Origin: Achromobacter pestifer
Lineage (GTDB): Bacteria; Pseudomonadota; Gammaproteobacteria; Burkholderiales; Burkholderiaceae_B
Assembly (NCBI RefSeq): GCF_013267355.1
Contig: NZ_CP053985.1
Span: 620,001-684,000, forward strand
Reading direction: 5' to 3'
DNA length: 64,000 bases
Position 1 is the first letter of the stretch; each line of letters starts with the position of its first letter. Position numbers and translations under genes: made by a program. A model generated the notes under the pieces. That model was given only the letters and a program-made list of their open reading frames with translations, was not told the origin of the DNA and made no database searches. Shown here one piece after another: positions 57,192-64,000 of this stretch.

Positions 57192-58538
57192 TCAATGGGC
57201 AGCCGATAGCGCGCCGTCGGGCCGCGCGTGCTTGAGCTTGAGGCTCAGCACCGCCAGGGCCGCGACCGCCAGGGGCACGGCCAGCGCCATGAAAAATCCC
57301 GACGGTCCGCCCCAGGCCAGGAAGCTGCCGCCGATGGCCGAACCCGCGATCGCGCCCGCGCGGCCCATGCCGATGGCCCAGCCGGTGGCGGTGGCGCGCA
57401 AGGCGGTCGGATAGGCGCCCACGACCAGGTAGTTCAGCGCGATCTGCTGACCGCCTATGCCGAAGCCTGCCGCGCCGACCAGGATGAACACCAGCGTCCA
57501 GTTGTCGCCGGCCTGGCTCAGGCCGACGGCCACCGCGATGCCCAGGGCGAACATGCCGCCCAACAGCCGCCGGGTATTGACGCGCGGCAACACGAAGGAC
57601 AGCGGAATCGCGCAGATGATGAAAACGGCATTGACGATGACGGTGCCCATGGGAGCCTGTTCGGCGGGCAGGCCCGCGGCCTTCAGCACCGTGGGCAGCC
57701 ACGACAGCAGCATGAACCACGCGACCCAGTTCAGCAGGTACACCGCCCAGATCGCCACGGTCTTGCCGCCGTGGCCGCCCGAGAACAATGCGCCCACGCC
57801 GGCGCGGGAGACGGATTCCTCGGGCACGGTGAATTGCGTGTCCGCGCCCAGCTTGCGGCTCGATATCACCGACAGGATGCGCGCGATGTAGCGCTGGCTT
57901 TCCGGATCGCGGCGCGTGGCCTTGAAGTACAGCGACTCGGGCAGCATCACGGCCGCGACGGCCAGCAAGGCCAGCGGCGCCAGGCCGCCGACGATGAAGA
58001 TGCCTTCCCAGCCGATGACGGGCAGCATGCGGGCGGCCAGCAGGCCGCCCAGCATGGCGCCCGCGGGCAGGCCCAGCAGCACGCCGGTCATGATGGCCCC
58101 GCGCAAACGGGCTGGACCGTACTCGGCGGCCAGCGCCAGCAACACCGGCGTGCAGCCGCCCATGCCCAGGCCGGCGATGAAGCGCAGCACCAGGATGTGG
58201 GTGGTGTCGGTGGCCCAGGCCGTGGCCAGCGTGGACAGGCCGAACAAGGCCAGGCCGAGCATGATGGCCGGACGGCGGCCGATGCGGTCGCCGATCAGGC
58301 CCAGGGTCATGGCGCCCACCGTCATGCCGACGATGCCGGCGGTGAGGATGGGCGCCAGCGCGCCTGCCTTCAGATCGAAGGCAGCCAGGATCGCGGGCCC
58401 GGTGAAGGCGATCGCCTGTGTGTCGAATCCGTCGAACAGCGCGATCAGAAAGCACAGGATCAGCACGCGCCATTGAAAGGCGCCCAGTCGCTCCTGGTCG
58501 ATGAGCGTCGGAATCGACCAGCTGGAAGTCGCGGTCAT
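57192..58538 (-). CDS. benK: MFS transporter, aromatic acid:H+ symporter (BenK-like)
   Basis: 448 residues from the ATG at 58538, with GGAGAC about 8 bp upstream. Twelve segments; DGFDTQAIAFTGPAI in segment 1 carries the DxxD/E signature of the AAHS group, and GDRIGRRPAIMLG is motif A (about 77-89). Probably imports benzoate or related acids. The gene lies between benD and catA. Confidence 0.82.
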   Translation of the reverse strand: MTATSSWSIPTLIDQERLGAFQWRVLILCFLIALFDGFDTQAIAFTGPAILAAFDLKAGALAPILTAGIVGMTVGAMTLGLIGDRIGRRPAIMLGLALFGLSTLATAWATDTTHILVLRFIAGLGMGGCTPVLLALAAEYGPARLRGAIMTGVLLGLPAGAMLGGLLAARMLPVIGWEGIFIVGGLAPLALLAVAAVMLPESLYFKATRRDPESQRYIARILSVISSRKLGADTQFTVPEESVSRAGVGALFSGGHGGKTVAIWAVYLLNWVAWFMLLSWLPTVLKAAGLPAEQAPMGTVIVNAVFIICAIPLSFVLPRVNTRRLLGGMFALGIAVAVGLSQAGDNWTLVFILVGAAGFGIGGQQIALNYLVVGAYPTALRATATGWAIGMGRAGAIAGSAIGGSFLAWGGPSGFFMALAVPLAVAALAVLSLKLKHARPDGALSAAH

Positions 58539-58647
58539 GATGGTTGTCTCCATGGCGCGGCCGAACCCGGCCTCGCGCCTGCGGGTTGTTCTAGGTGGTT
58601 TCTTGGGGGGAAATGGCGGCGCCGCGCGGGCGCCGCCCGTGCATTGC

Positions 58648-59562
58648 TCAGGCGGTGGCGCGGTCCATGCGGGCTTGCGGGCGGGCCTCGTCGGCATCCA
58701 GCGCCGGCTGCACCACGAAGTCGAAACAGACGCGCGTGAACGGCGCGTTCACGCCCAGGCTCTCATAGCCGGCGGCCGGCGTATTGGGCTGCAGTTCGAC
58801 CACCAGCCCGTCGCGCGTGGCGAAGGCGAAGTCGTCATCCAGGAAAGTGTCGCCCGGGATGTTGACCTGCGTGGTCAGAGTGCGCTGGCCTTCGGCAGCC
58901 ACCAGGAAGTGGATGTGGGCCGGCCGGTTGCCATGGCGGCCCAGCGCCACGAACAGTTCGGAAGTGGGGCTATTCGGCGGAATCGCATAACCCGGCGGAA
59001 TAAAGCTGCGGAATCGGTAGCGGCCTTGCGCGTCGGTCTTGATCTTGCGGCGCAGATGGTAGTCCGCCTGGTCGGGATCGAAGTGCGAATAACGCCCCAG
59101 CTCGTTGGCGTGCCAGACGTCCACCAGCGCGCCGGCGACGGGATTGCCGTCCACGTCGCGCACCTGCCCTTCCATCACCAGCACCGTGCCGGCTGCCGGA
59201 TCCTCGTCCAGGCGCGCCTCGCCGTCGGACAACGGCGCGCCCGCGATGTAGAGCGGCCCCTCGATCGCGCGCGGCGTGCCCGCGGCGCGGCCGGCGGCCT
59301 CGTCGGCTTCTTCCTCGCGGATGTCGATCAGGCGGTCAAAGCCCAGGCCGGCCGTGATCAATCCAAGCTGGCCGCCGGCGCCCAGGCGCGCGAGCCAATC
59401 CACGCCCGCCCAGAACTCGTCGGGCTTGATGTCGAGATCGTCGATCGCGCGGAACAGGTCCGACACGATGCGCTGCGTGATCTGCCGGACCCGGTCGTTG
59501 CCCGGATTGACCTGGGAGCTGTTGACCAGGTCCAGTAGTTGTTGCTGGGTAAATTCAGCCAT
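58648..59562 (-). CDS. catA: Catechol 1,2-dioxygenase
   Basis: 304 residues. Cleaves catechol to cis,cis-muconate using Fe(III). Ligands Y158 (GRYSHFD), Y192 (PPGYAIP), H216 and H218 (AHIHF), at the spacing of known enzymes. The N-terminal helical dimerisation domain (about 1-100) and EGPLYIAGAP (101-110) are typical. It is downstream of catB with a 42-bp gap. Confidence 0.95.
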   Translation of the reverse strand: MAEFTQQQLLDLVNSSQVNPGNDRVRQITQRIVSDLFRAIDDLDIKPDEFWAGVDWLARLGAGGQLGLITAGLGFDRLIDIREEEADEAAGRAAGTPRAIEGPLYIAGAPLSDGEARLDEDPAAGTVLVMEGQVRDVDGNPVAGALVDVWHANELGRYSHFDPDQADYHLRRKIKTDAQGRYRFRSFIPPGYAIPPNSPTSELFVALGRHGNRPAHIHFLVAAEGQRTLTTQVNIPGDTFLDDDFAFATRDGLVVELQPNTPAAGYESLGVNAPFTRVCFDFVVQPALDADEARPQARMDRATA

Positions 59563-59604
59563 GATGCGTCTCCTGCCTTTTGGAATGATCGGAAAACTGG
59601 TGGG

Positions 59605-60831
59605 TCAGGTCGCGGCAGCCTCGCCGCGGCGGCCGAAGTCGACCGTGGTGGGCGTCAGGCCTGCCCTCGCCCGGTCGAAACGTTCCAGCCGTTTTTCATC
59701 CACGACGACGCCAAAGCCTGGGCCGTCGGGTAGTTGGAGTTCGTAGTCGCGCACGGCCATGGGCTGCTCGACGATGTCGTCGACCAGCAACTGCGGTCCG
59801 AACAGTTCGCAACCGTGGTGCTGGTCCGACAACGTGGAGAACACATGCGCGGAAGCCGCGCTTCCGAGCGAAGTCTCCAGCATGGTGCCGCCGTACCAGC
59901 CTATGCCCGCGGCTTGCGCCACGGCCGCGACTTCGCGCGTGCGCAGCAGCCCGCCATGCTTGGCGACCTTCAGGGAAAACACATGGCAGGCGCGCTGCGA
60001 GGCCAGCATGTAGGCGTCCTGCGCGGAGCACACGGTTTCGTCCGCCATGATCAGCGCGGCCGACCCCAGCGACTGCGTCGCCTCGCGCAGGGCCTGCACG
60101 TCCCACTTCGCCACGGGCTGTTCGATCAGCGTCACGCCGGCCTCTACCAGCTGCGGCAGATAGCGGCGGGCCGTGTTGCCATCCCAGGCCTGGTTGACGT
60201 CCACCGTCATGTCGGCGCGGCCGTCCAGGCCGCGCGCGATGCGGGTCACGTGCGCCACGTCGTCCGCCGGGCTGCGCGCGCCGATCTTGAGCTTGAACAG
60301 GCGATGGCGGCGTGCCTGCATCATCTGCTCGGCCTCCTCCAGATCGCGCTGCGAATCGCCGCTGGCAAGCGTCCAGGCCAGCGGCAGGCGTTCGATGCGC
60401 TTGCCGCCCAGCAGTTGCCAGGCCGGCACGCCCAGGCTGCGCGCCACCGCATCGATCAACGCCATTTCCACCGCGCTCTTGGCAAACGCATTGCCCTTGC
60501 AGACGGCGTCGAAGCGATTGATGTGTTCGGCGAACCTGCGCGCATCGGCGCCATTGACGGCGGGAGCCAGATAGTTCTGGATCGCGTGCAGGATGGTTTC
60601 GGGCGACTCCTCGTTCCAGGACGGTCCGCCTATCGTGGCCGCCTCGCCAAAACCGCAAGCGCCGTTGGCCAGCCACAGCTGCACGATGACCGGGCTTTGC
60701 CGGTTGATGGCGCCGAACGAGAACTTGTGCGGCCGGATCGTCGGGATGTCGACGATTCTTGCGTGGATGCGCTCGATGCGCCAGGAGGCATCGTCCGGCG
60801 TGATCGGAGCCTGGGTCGAAACGGATGTCAT
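59605..60831 (-). CDS. catB: Muconate cycloisomerase
   Basis: 408 residues, enolase superfamily. Converts cis,cis-muconate to muconolactone. K180-L-K182 (K182 the general base), metal ligands D211, E237 and D264, second base K288 in SLKVAKHGG. The catalytic set is complete. Muconolactone isomerase (catC) is missing from its normal place. Divergent from catR; 42 bp from catA. Confidence 0.93.
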   Translation of the reverse strand: MTSVSTQAPITPDDASWRIERIHARIVDIPTIRPHKFSFGAINRQSPVIVQLWLANGACGFGEAATIGGPSWNEESPETILHAIQNYLAPAVNGADARRFAEHINRFDAVCKGNAFAKSAVEMALIDAVARSLGVPAWQLLGGKRIERLPLAWTLASGDSQRDLEEAEQMMQARRHRLFKLKIGARSPADDVAHVTRIARGLDGRADMTVDVNQAWDGNTARRYLPQLVEAGVTLIEQPVAKWDVQALREATQSLGSAALIMADETVCSAQDAYMLASQRACHVFSLKVAKHGGLLRTREVAAVAQAAGIGWYGGTMLETSLGSAASAHVFSTLSDQHHGCELFGPQLLVDDIVEQPMAVRDYELQLPDGPGFGVVVDEKRLERFDRARAGLTPTTVDFGRRGEAAAT

Positions 60832-60916
60832 AAAGCCTATAGCCCTGCCATGAGTGATACAGGCAAGATTAGGGCCCGGCCGGTTTTGCATCCAATGATT
60901 TATATTGCATTTATTG

Positions 60917-60935
60917 TTCGATATCATCGAATGAT
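60917..60935. promoter_or_regulatory. Overlapping palindromes in the catB/catR divergent region
   Basis: TTCGAT-ATC-ATCGAA (60917-60931) and ATCAT-CGA-ATGAT (60923-60935) overlap. Probable CatR-type operator, 58 bp before catR. Confidence 0.5.
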
Positions 60936-60988
60936 AAGTCCACCCATCATTGACCGTCCGTTCCGGCTTTGCACCAGGAGTCCCGCCG

Positions 60989-61900
60989 ATGGAACTGCGC
61001 CAGCTACGCTACTTTCTCAGCGTCGCGGAAACCGAGCACCTGACCCGTTCAGCCGACGCCCTGCACGTCACCCAATCCACCCTGTCGCACGGCCTGCGCC
61101 AGCTGGAAGAAGAGTTGGGCATGCCCTTGTTCGACCGTATCGGCAGGGGGTTGCGCCTGTCGCAGGCGGGCCGGGTGCTGCGCGACCACGCCAGCCGGGC
61201 CTTGCAGGAAGTCGAAGCCGGGAAAATGGCCCTGGCGGATCTGGCGGGCTTGCAGGCTGGATCGCTGACCATAGGCGTCATCCCCACGTTCCTGACCCAT
61301 TTCGTGCCGGACGCCGTGGCCAGCTTCAGCCTGGCATTCCCCAAGGTCCAGATCCAGGTGCGCGATCTGCGGGCCGGCCCCATCGAAGACCTGCTGGTCA
61401 GCGGCCAGCTGGACCTGGGCATTTCCTTCCATCCGGCGCTGCGCGAGGAAATCGAGGCGCAACCCCTGTTCGACGAACGCCTGCAGGTGGTGGTCGGCAA
61501 GAACCACCCGCTGGCCTCGCGGCGCAGCCTGCGCATGCGTGATCTCGCGGGCGTGCCGTTGGCGCTGCTACCGCGCAGCTTCGCCACGCGCCGCATGATA
61601 GACGCGGCCTGCGCCCAGGCCGGCTTGATACCCGAGGTGCGGGTAGAGATGGAATCGGTCGACGCCCTTATCCACCTGAGCCGGCAGGGCGAATTGGCGA
61701 CCATCGCCGCCGAGCATGCGGCGGGTGCGGCCGGATCGGGGTTGACGAGCATCGCCCTGACCGACCCGACCACCATCCGCCGGGCGGCCATCCTGTGGCG
61801 CAAGGAAGCCTCGCGCAGCCGGGCGGCGCAGGAATTCGCCGCCCGGCTGCTGGACGCGGTGCAGCGGCTGCCGGGCGCGGTAGCCGCTTCCAGCCACTGA
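60989..61900 (+). CDS. catR: LysR-family regulator of the catechol genes (CatR-like)
   Basis: 303 residues from the ATG at 60989 (AGGAG 8 bp upstream). HTH: MELRQLRYFLSVAETEHLTRSADALHVTQSTLSHGLRQLEEELG (1-44). It is divergent from catB, the arrangement of CatR/BenM-type activators that respond to muconate. The symbol is inferred from position; the sequence alone shows only a LysR protein, and a CynR-like branch is possible. Confidence 0.78.
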   Translation: MELRQLRYFLSVAETEHLTRSADALHVTQSTLSHGLRQLEEELGMPLFDRIGRGLRLSQAGRVLRDHASRALQEVEAGKMALADLAGLQAGSLTIGVIPTFLTHFVPDAVASFSLAFPKVQIQVRDLRAGPIEDLLVSGQLDLGISFHPALREEIEAQPLFDERLQVVVGKNHPLASRRSLRMRDLAGVPLALLPRSFATRRMIDAACAQAGLIPEVRVEMESVDALIHLSRQGELATIAAEHAAGAAGSGLTSIALTDPTTIRRAAILWRKEASRSRAAQEFAARLLDAVQRLPGAVAASSH

Positions 61901-61904
61901 GGTT

Positions 61905-62891
61905 CTAGCTCTGCAAATCTCGGGGGACGTTCCCGTCCCAGATGGTACGCAGCACCGCGCCCACGGCATCGGTGTTCTTCCTCGCGGACATGAGATCCCT
62001 CAGCCGTTCCATCAGGGCGGGCTGTTCAGGCATGCTGGCGGAAGGCAATACCGCCTGCCCCGCATCGGTATTTCCAGCCAGCCCTGCTGGACCTTGCACG
62101 GGCAATCCATTCACCAGGCGCAAGCCAAGCTGGTAGCCGTACTCCGTAATTCGAAAGACCCCGTTTATGCACTCAGTCTCCGTCTTGTCAGAAGAGAGAT
62201 CCAGAATCACTTCCGCAGACGCCTTGACGATGCCTTCGTCCCGGGTATGAATGAATTCCGAGAACTTGGAGTCGAAAGGCTGCCCGGACTTGGGAGCGGA
62301 GGGTCCGAACTTATTGAAAACCTCTTCGAGAAAGCCGAAATCCACGTCGTGAACAAGGGATAACCCGGGATTCAGCGTCCGCTCCAGGAACCCCCTATCC
62401 AGTCGAGAACTTGACAGTCCATCGCTAGCCAAAATCCGCTCGGCTATGGCCGCATTCGTATCGGAAAAAAAATAGCTCAGCTGATGACCCTCAGAATCGA
62501 ACGTACCTCCTTCATTTGCATTCACAAAATTCATTTTTGATGTTCTTCGGTAGTATCCCAGCTCAAATCCCAACATATCGACATTGCGTAAATCAATACC
62601 TTGCTGCTGCGCCTCGACATACAGATCGGACAGCATCACGCGATCTTCTTCCCAGAGGTAGTGCGTTACCTCCGCGGAAAAGCCTGGATCCGTCCGGAAT
62701 GGCGCTTCAAAATTCGCGTCTCTGAATAAGCGCTCGCGCAGCAGAGTCCTGCCGGGCGTCGCGGGCGGAGACGGCGCCGCTGCTGGACTGCCGACCGCAG
62801 CGGCGGGGTTTTTCCGAGGTGAAACCTTGGCACCGGAGTAGGCCTGCATGACGCATGTTGCTTCATTGTTCGCCGTCGAAATCGCCTTCAT
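61905..62891 (-). CDS. Unrecognised protein, possible secreted effector
   Basis: 328 residues from the ATG at 62891 (AGGA about 8 bp upstream). Residues 1-50 are Ser/Ala/Pro-rich and disordered, without a Sec signal; a soluble mixed alpha/beta body follows (about 55-270), then another low-complexity linker and a helical tail. No family is recognised. The N-terminus resembles type III secretion substrates, but no secretion genes are in the window. Base composition is less GC-rich than neighbours. Confidence 0.55.
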   Translation of the reverse strand: MKAISTANNEATCVMQAYSGAKVSPRKNPAAAVGSPAAAPSPPATPGRTLLRERLFRDANFEAPFRTDPGFSAEVTHYLWEEDRVMLSDLYVEAQQQGIDLRNVDMLGFELGYYRRTSKMNFVNANEGGTFDSEGHQLSYFFSDTNAAIAERILASDGLSSSRLDRGFLERTLNPGLSLVHDVDFGFLEEVFNKFGPSAPKSGQPFDSKFSEFIHTRDEGIVKASAEVILDLSSDKTETECINGVFRITEYGYQLGLRLVNGLPVQGPAGLAGNTDAGQAVLPSASMPEQPALMERLRDLMSARKNTDAVGAVLRTIWDGNVPRDLQS

Positions 62892-62961
62892 AGGTAAATC
62901 CTGTTCAAGCCGTTTTTTGGGCCATGAGCCTTTCGGCAACTGGTGGGATATGCCGAACCGC

Positions 62962-63432
62962 TCAGTAGCTATATTTCCAGGTCACCCGTTCTTTCCCCGA
63001 TGGTCGAAGATTTGTCCCAGGAGCGCCCTTCAGATAGTGCTGAATTTGCACGTAGGCTCCTGCATCGAATCGAAGATCATTGAACAACTGGGTAGTGTCG
63101 GATGCGCCTCCAGGCAGCTCTCTGCATTTGCTGGGCGAGCTACGGTAGGGCTCGAAATAACACAATTCCACGCGGTCTGAAAATGCCTGCGGATAGCTCG
63201 CCACCTCGTATTTCAACCACAGCAGTTTTTTCGGCTTGTTCAATGTCCCCGAGCGAAAATCCGACGAGATGGCGTGTAGCAACGTTACGCTCCCCATGCC
63301 CTGGCCGGATGAATAAACATAAGTAATATCCGCTGACGCCTCCTTGGAAATCGTGTCTTCAGCGGCATGCGCGCAAGGCGCCAACAACATGCCAGCCCCC
63401 AGCGACGCAAGAGCATTCAGGTATTTCTTCAT
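62962..63432 (-). CDS. Unrecognised exported protein
   Basis: 156 residues. A signal peptide ends near AHA-A (about residue 23), with an AGGCGG just before the ATG at 63432. Two Cys (about 92 and 101) in VELCYFEPYRSSPSKCREL could form a disulfide. The rest is beta-rich with aromatic residues. No family recognised. It lies 70 bp before the gene at 61905-62891 and the two may be co-transcribed. Lower GC than average suggests a recent arrival. Confidence 0.6.
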   Translation of the reverse strand: MKKYLNALASLGAGMLLAPCAHAAEDTISKEASADITYVYSSGQGMGSVTLLHAISSDFRSGTLNKPKKLLWLKYEVASYPQAFSDRVELCYFEPYRSSPSKCRELPGGASDTTQLFNDLRFDAGAYVQIQHYLKGAPGTNLRPSGKERVTWKYSY

Positions 63433-63845
63433 TTCCGCCTACCCCATGATTAATGGCTATCCTTCGAGCGATCTGGGCATCTGCCATGCACCTGCCCCAG
63501 ACACCCGGATAACGGAATCCGAGGAACGAGATTTATGCTGACAAATCAATAACTTGGCGTATATTTTTTTATATGAAGAACACTATTTCTTTACGCATCC
63601 AAGAAGAGGCGTCACCATACGGCCCACTAGAGTTTTAATATGCACACCTGTGATGCGCACGCCCCTAGCCCTGAGCACGAATCAGACCCGATAACAGCAG
63701 ATATTTCTCGCCGAGTTCTTCCGATCTGAATCGGTGGAATACCTGCGCAACACCGCACAATCCCCGGCTGAATGCTGGAATATCTGACTCTGACGGAAAT
63801 CGAAACTCGCTGACCGCACCCCGACTCTCCGGCCTGGCTGATGCG
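63433..63845. other. Gene-free region with AT-rich promoter-like stretch and a possible gene remnant
   Basis: 413 bp. The first part (63540-63580) is strongly AT-rich and probably carries the promoter of the exported-protein gene. The second (63668-63790, minus strand) can encode a short peptide resembling a lanthionine-synthetase repeat, without a plausible start; treated as a possible remnant. Confidence 0.45.
63668..63790 (-). pseudogene. Possible LanC-like gene remnant
   Basis: The minus strand encodes about 36 residues ending before the TGA at 63665: FSRGLCGVAQVFHRFRSEEL, then GEKYLLLSG. The pattern G-L-x-G-V-A then Y-L-x-L resembles one repeat of a LanC-like cyclase. No zinc-site motif or start is visible. 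Weak, by-eye match. Confidence 0.2.
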
Positions 63846-64000
63846 TTAGCCCAGCGCCTTGACGATGGCTTCCCGCGCCAGCCCGACGAACTCGCTTTCA
63901 CCGGCCCTTGCAGGCAACAGGCGGAATTCCGCCATCGGCAAGGCCGGTAGGCCTGGAGCGTACAGGCGGCCCATGCCGGGCCCCAATGCGGATTCATTCA
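63846..64000 (-). CDS. LysR-family regulator, C-terminal end (gene continues beyond position 64000)
   Basis: About 51 codons ending at TAA (63846-63848). The visible stretch GPGMGRLYAPGLPALPMAEF followed by FVGLAREAIVKALG is the typical end of a LysR effector domain (aromatic hydrophobic strand, then a closing helix). The HTH lies outside the window. Confidence 0.6.
   Translation of the reverse strand, partial: NESALGPGMGRLYAPGLPALPMAEFRLLPARAGESEFVGLAREAIVKALG

Noticed and set aside
57228..58739. 503-codon open frame opposite the BenK-like gene
   Set aside because: Shadow of the MFS gene with no recognisable domain.
63665..63997. 110-codon minus-strand open frame as a real gene
   Set aside because: It overlaps the LysR C-terminal frame at its 5' end, has no ribosome site and mixed composition; only a short part is kept as a possible remnant.

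Overview
The window is GC-rich beta-proteobacterial chromosome. Core gene order (rpsF-priB-rpsR-rplI, a kinase-like gene fused by overlap to dnaB, folE2-dxs-ispA-xseB, polA), orphan Bug-type solute receptors and many LysR regulators point to Alcaligenaceae, most likely Achromobacter or a close Bordetella relative. This is inferred from gene content and order; no database search was possible. No insertion sequence, prophage, CRISPR array or rRNA was seen. One tRNA (initiator Met) is present.

Layout. 1-5.8 kb: the 5' part of an aspartate carbamoyltransferase gene with an HTH-like N-terminal extension, small lipoproteins, a flavoprotein and tRNA-fMet. 5.9-12.5 kb: a MocR-type regulator, a DedA protein, several small conserved unknowns, an Lrp-type regulator, pdxA and a bile-acid-symporter-like carrier. 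12.6-21.8 kb: a housekeeping block on the minus strand: dnaB, an atypical kinase, rplI, rpsR, priB, rpsF, a DUF817 membrane protein, folE2, dxs, ispA, xseB. 21.8-25 kb: an IclR regulator, a Bug receptor and an acyltransferase, bounded by a short inverted repeat. 25-29.7 kb: a Rieske oxygenase with an attenuator-like leader, then a LysR-controlled three-gene catabolic operon (VOC, carboxymuconolactone-decarboxylase-like, dienelactone-hydrolase-like).

30.3-37.9 kb holds the most coherent accessory system, a 2-aminoethylphosphonate-type locus. It has an ABC importer (ATPase, fused permease, binding protein), phosphonatase PhnX and an FAD-dependent amine oxidoreductase on one strand. A LysR regulator and a PhnZ-like HD oxygenase are divergent. 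Neither the transaminase PhnW nor the hydroxylase PhnY is present, so an oxidative entry to phosphonoacetaldehyde is likely.

38-49 kb: transport and housekeeping genes (MFS, serine hydrolase, LysR, rhodanese, EamA, htpX, sdaA, Na/Pi carrier, dienelactone hydrolase, ZIP). 49.4-56.4 kb: polA, a LOG-family gene, an AbgB-like amidohydrolase, a Bug receptor and LysR. 56.4-61.9 kb: a partial benzoate/catechol cluster (benD, benK-like, catA, catB, catR) without benABC or catC. 61.9-64 kb: two unrecognised genes of different character, a possible gene remnant, and the 3' end of another LysR gene.
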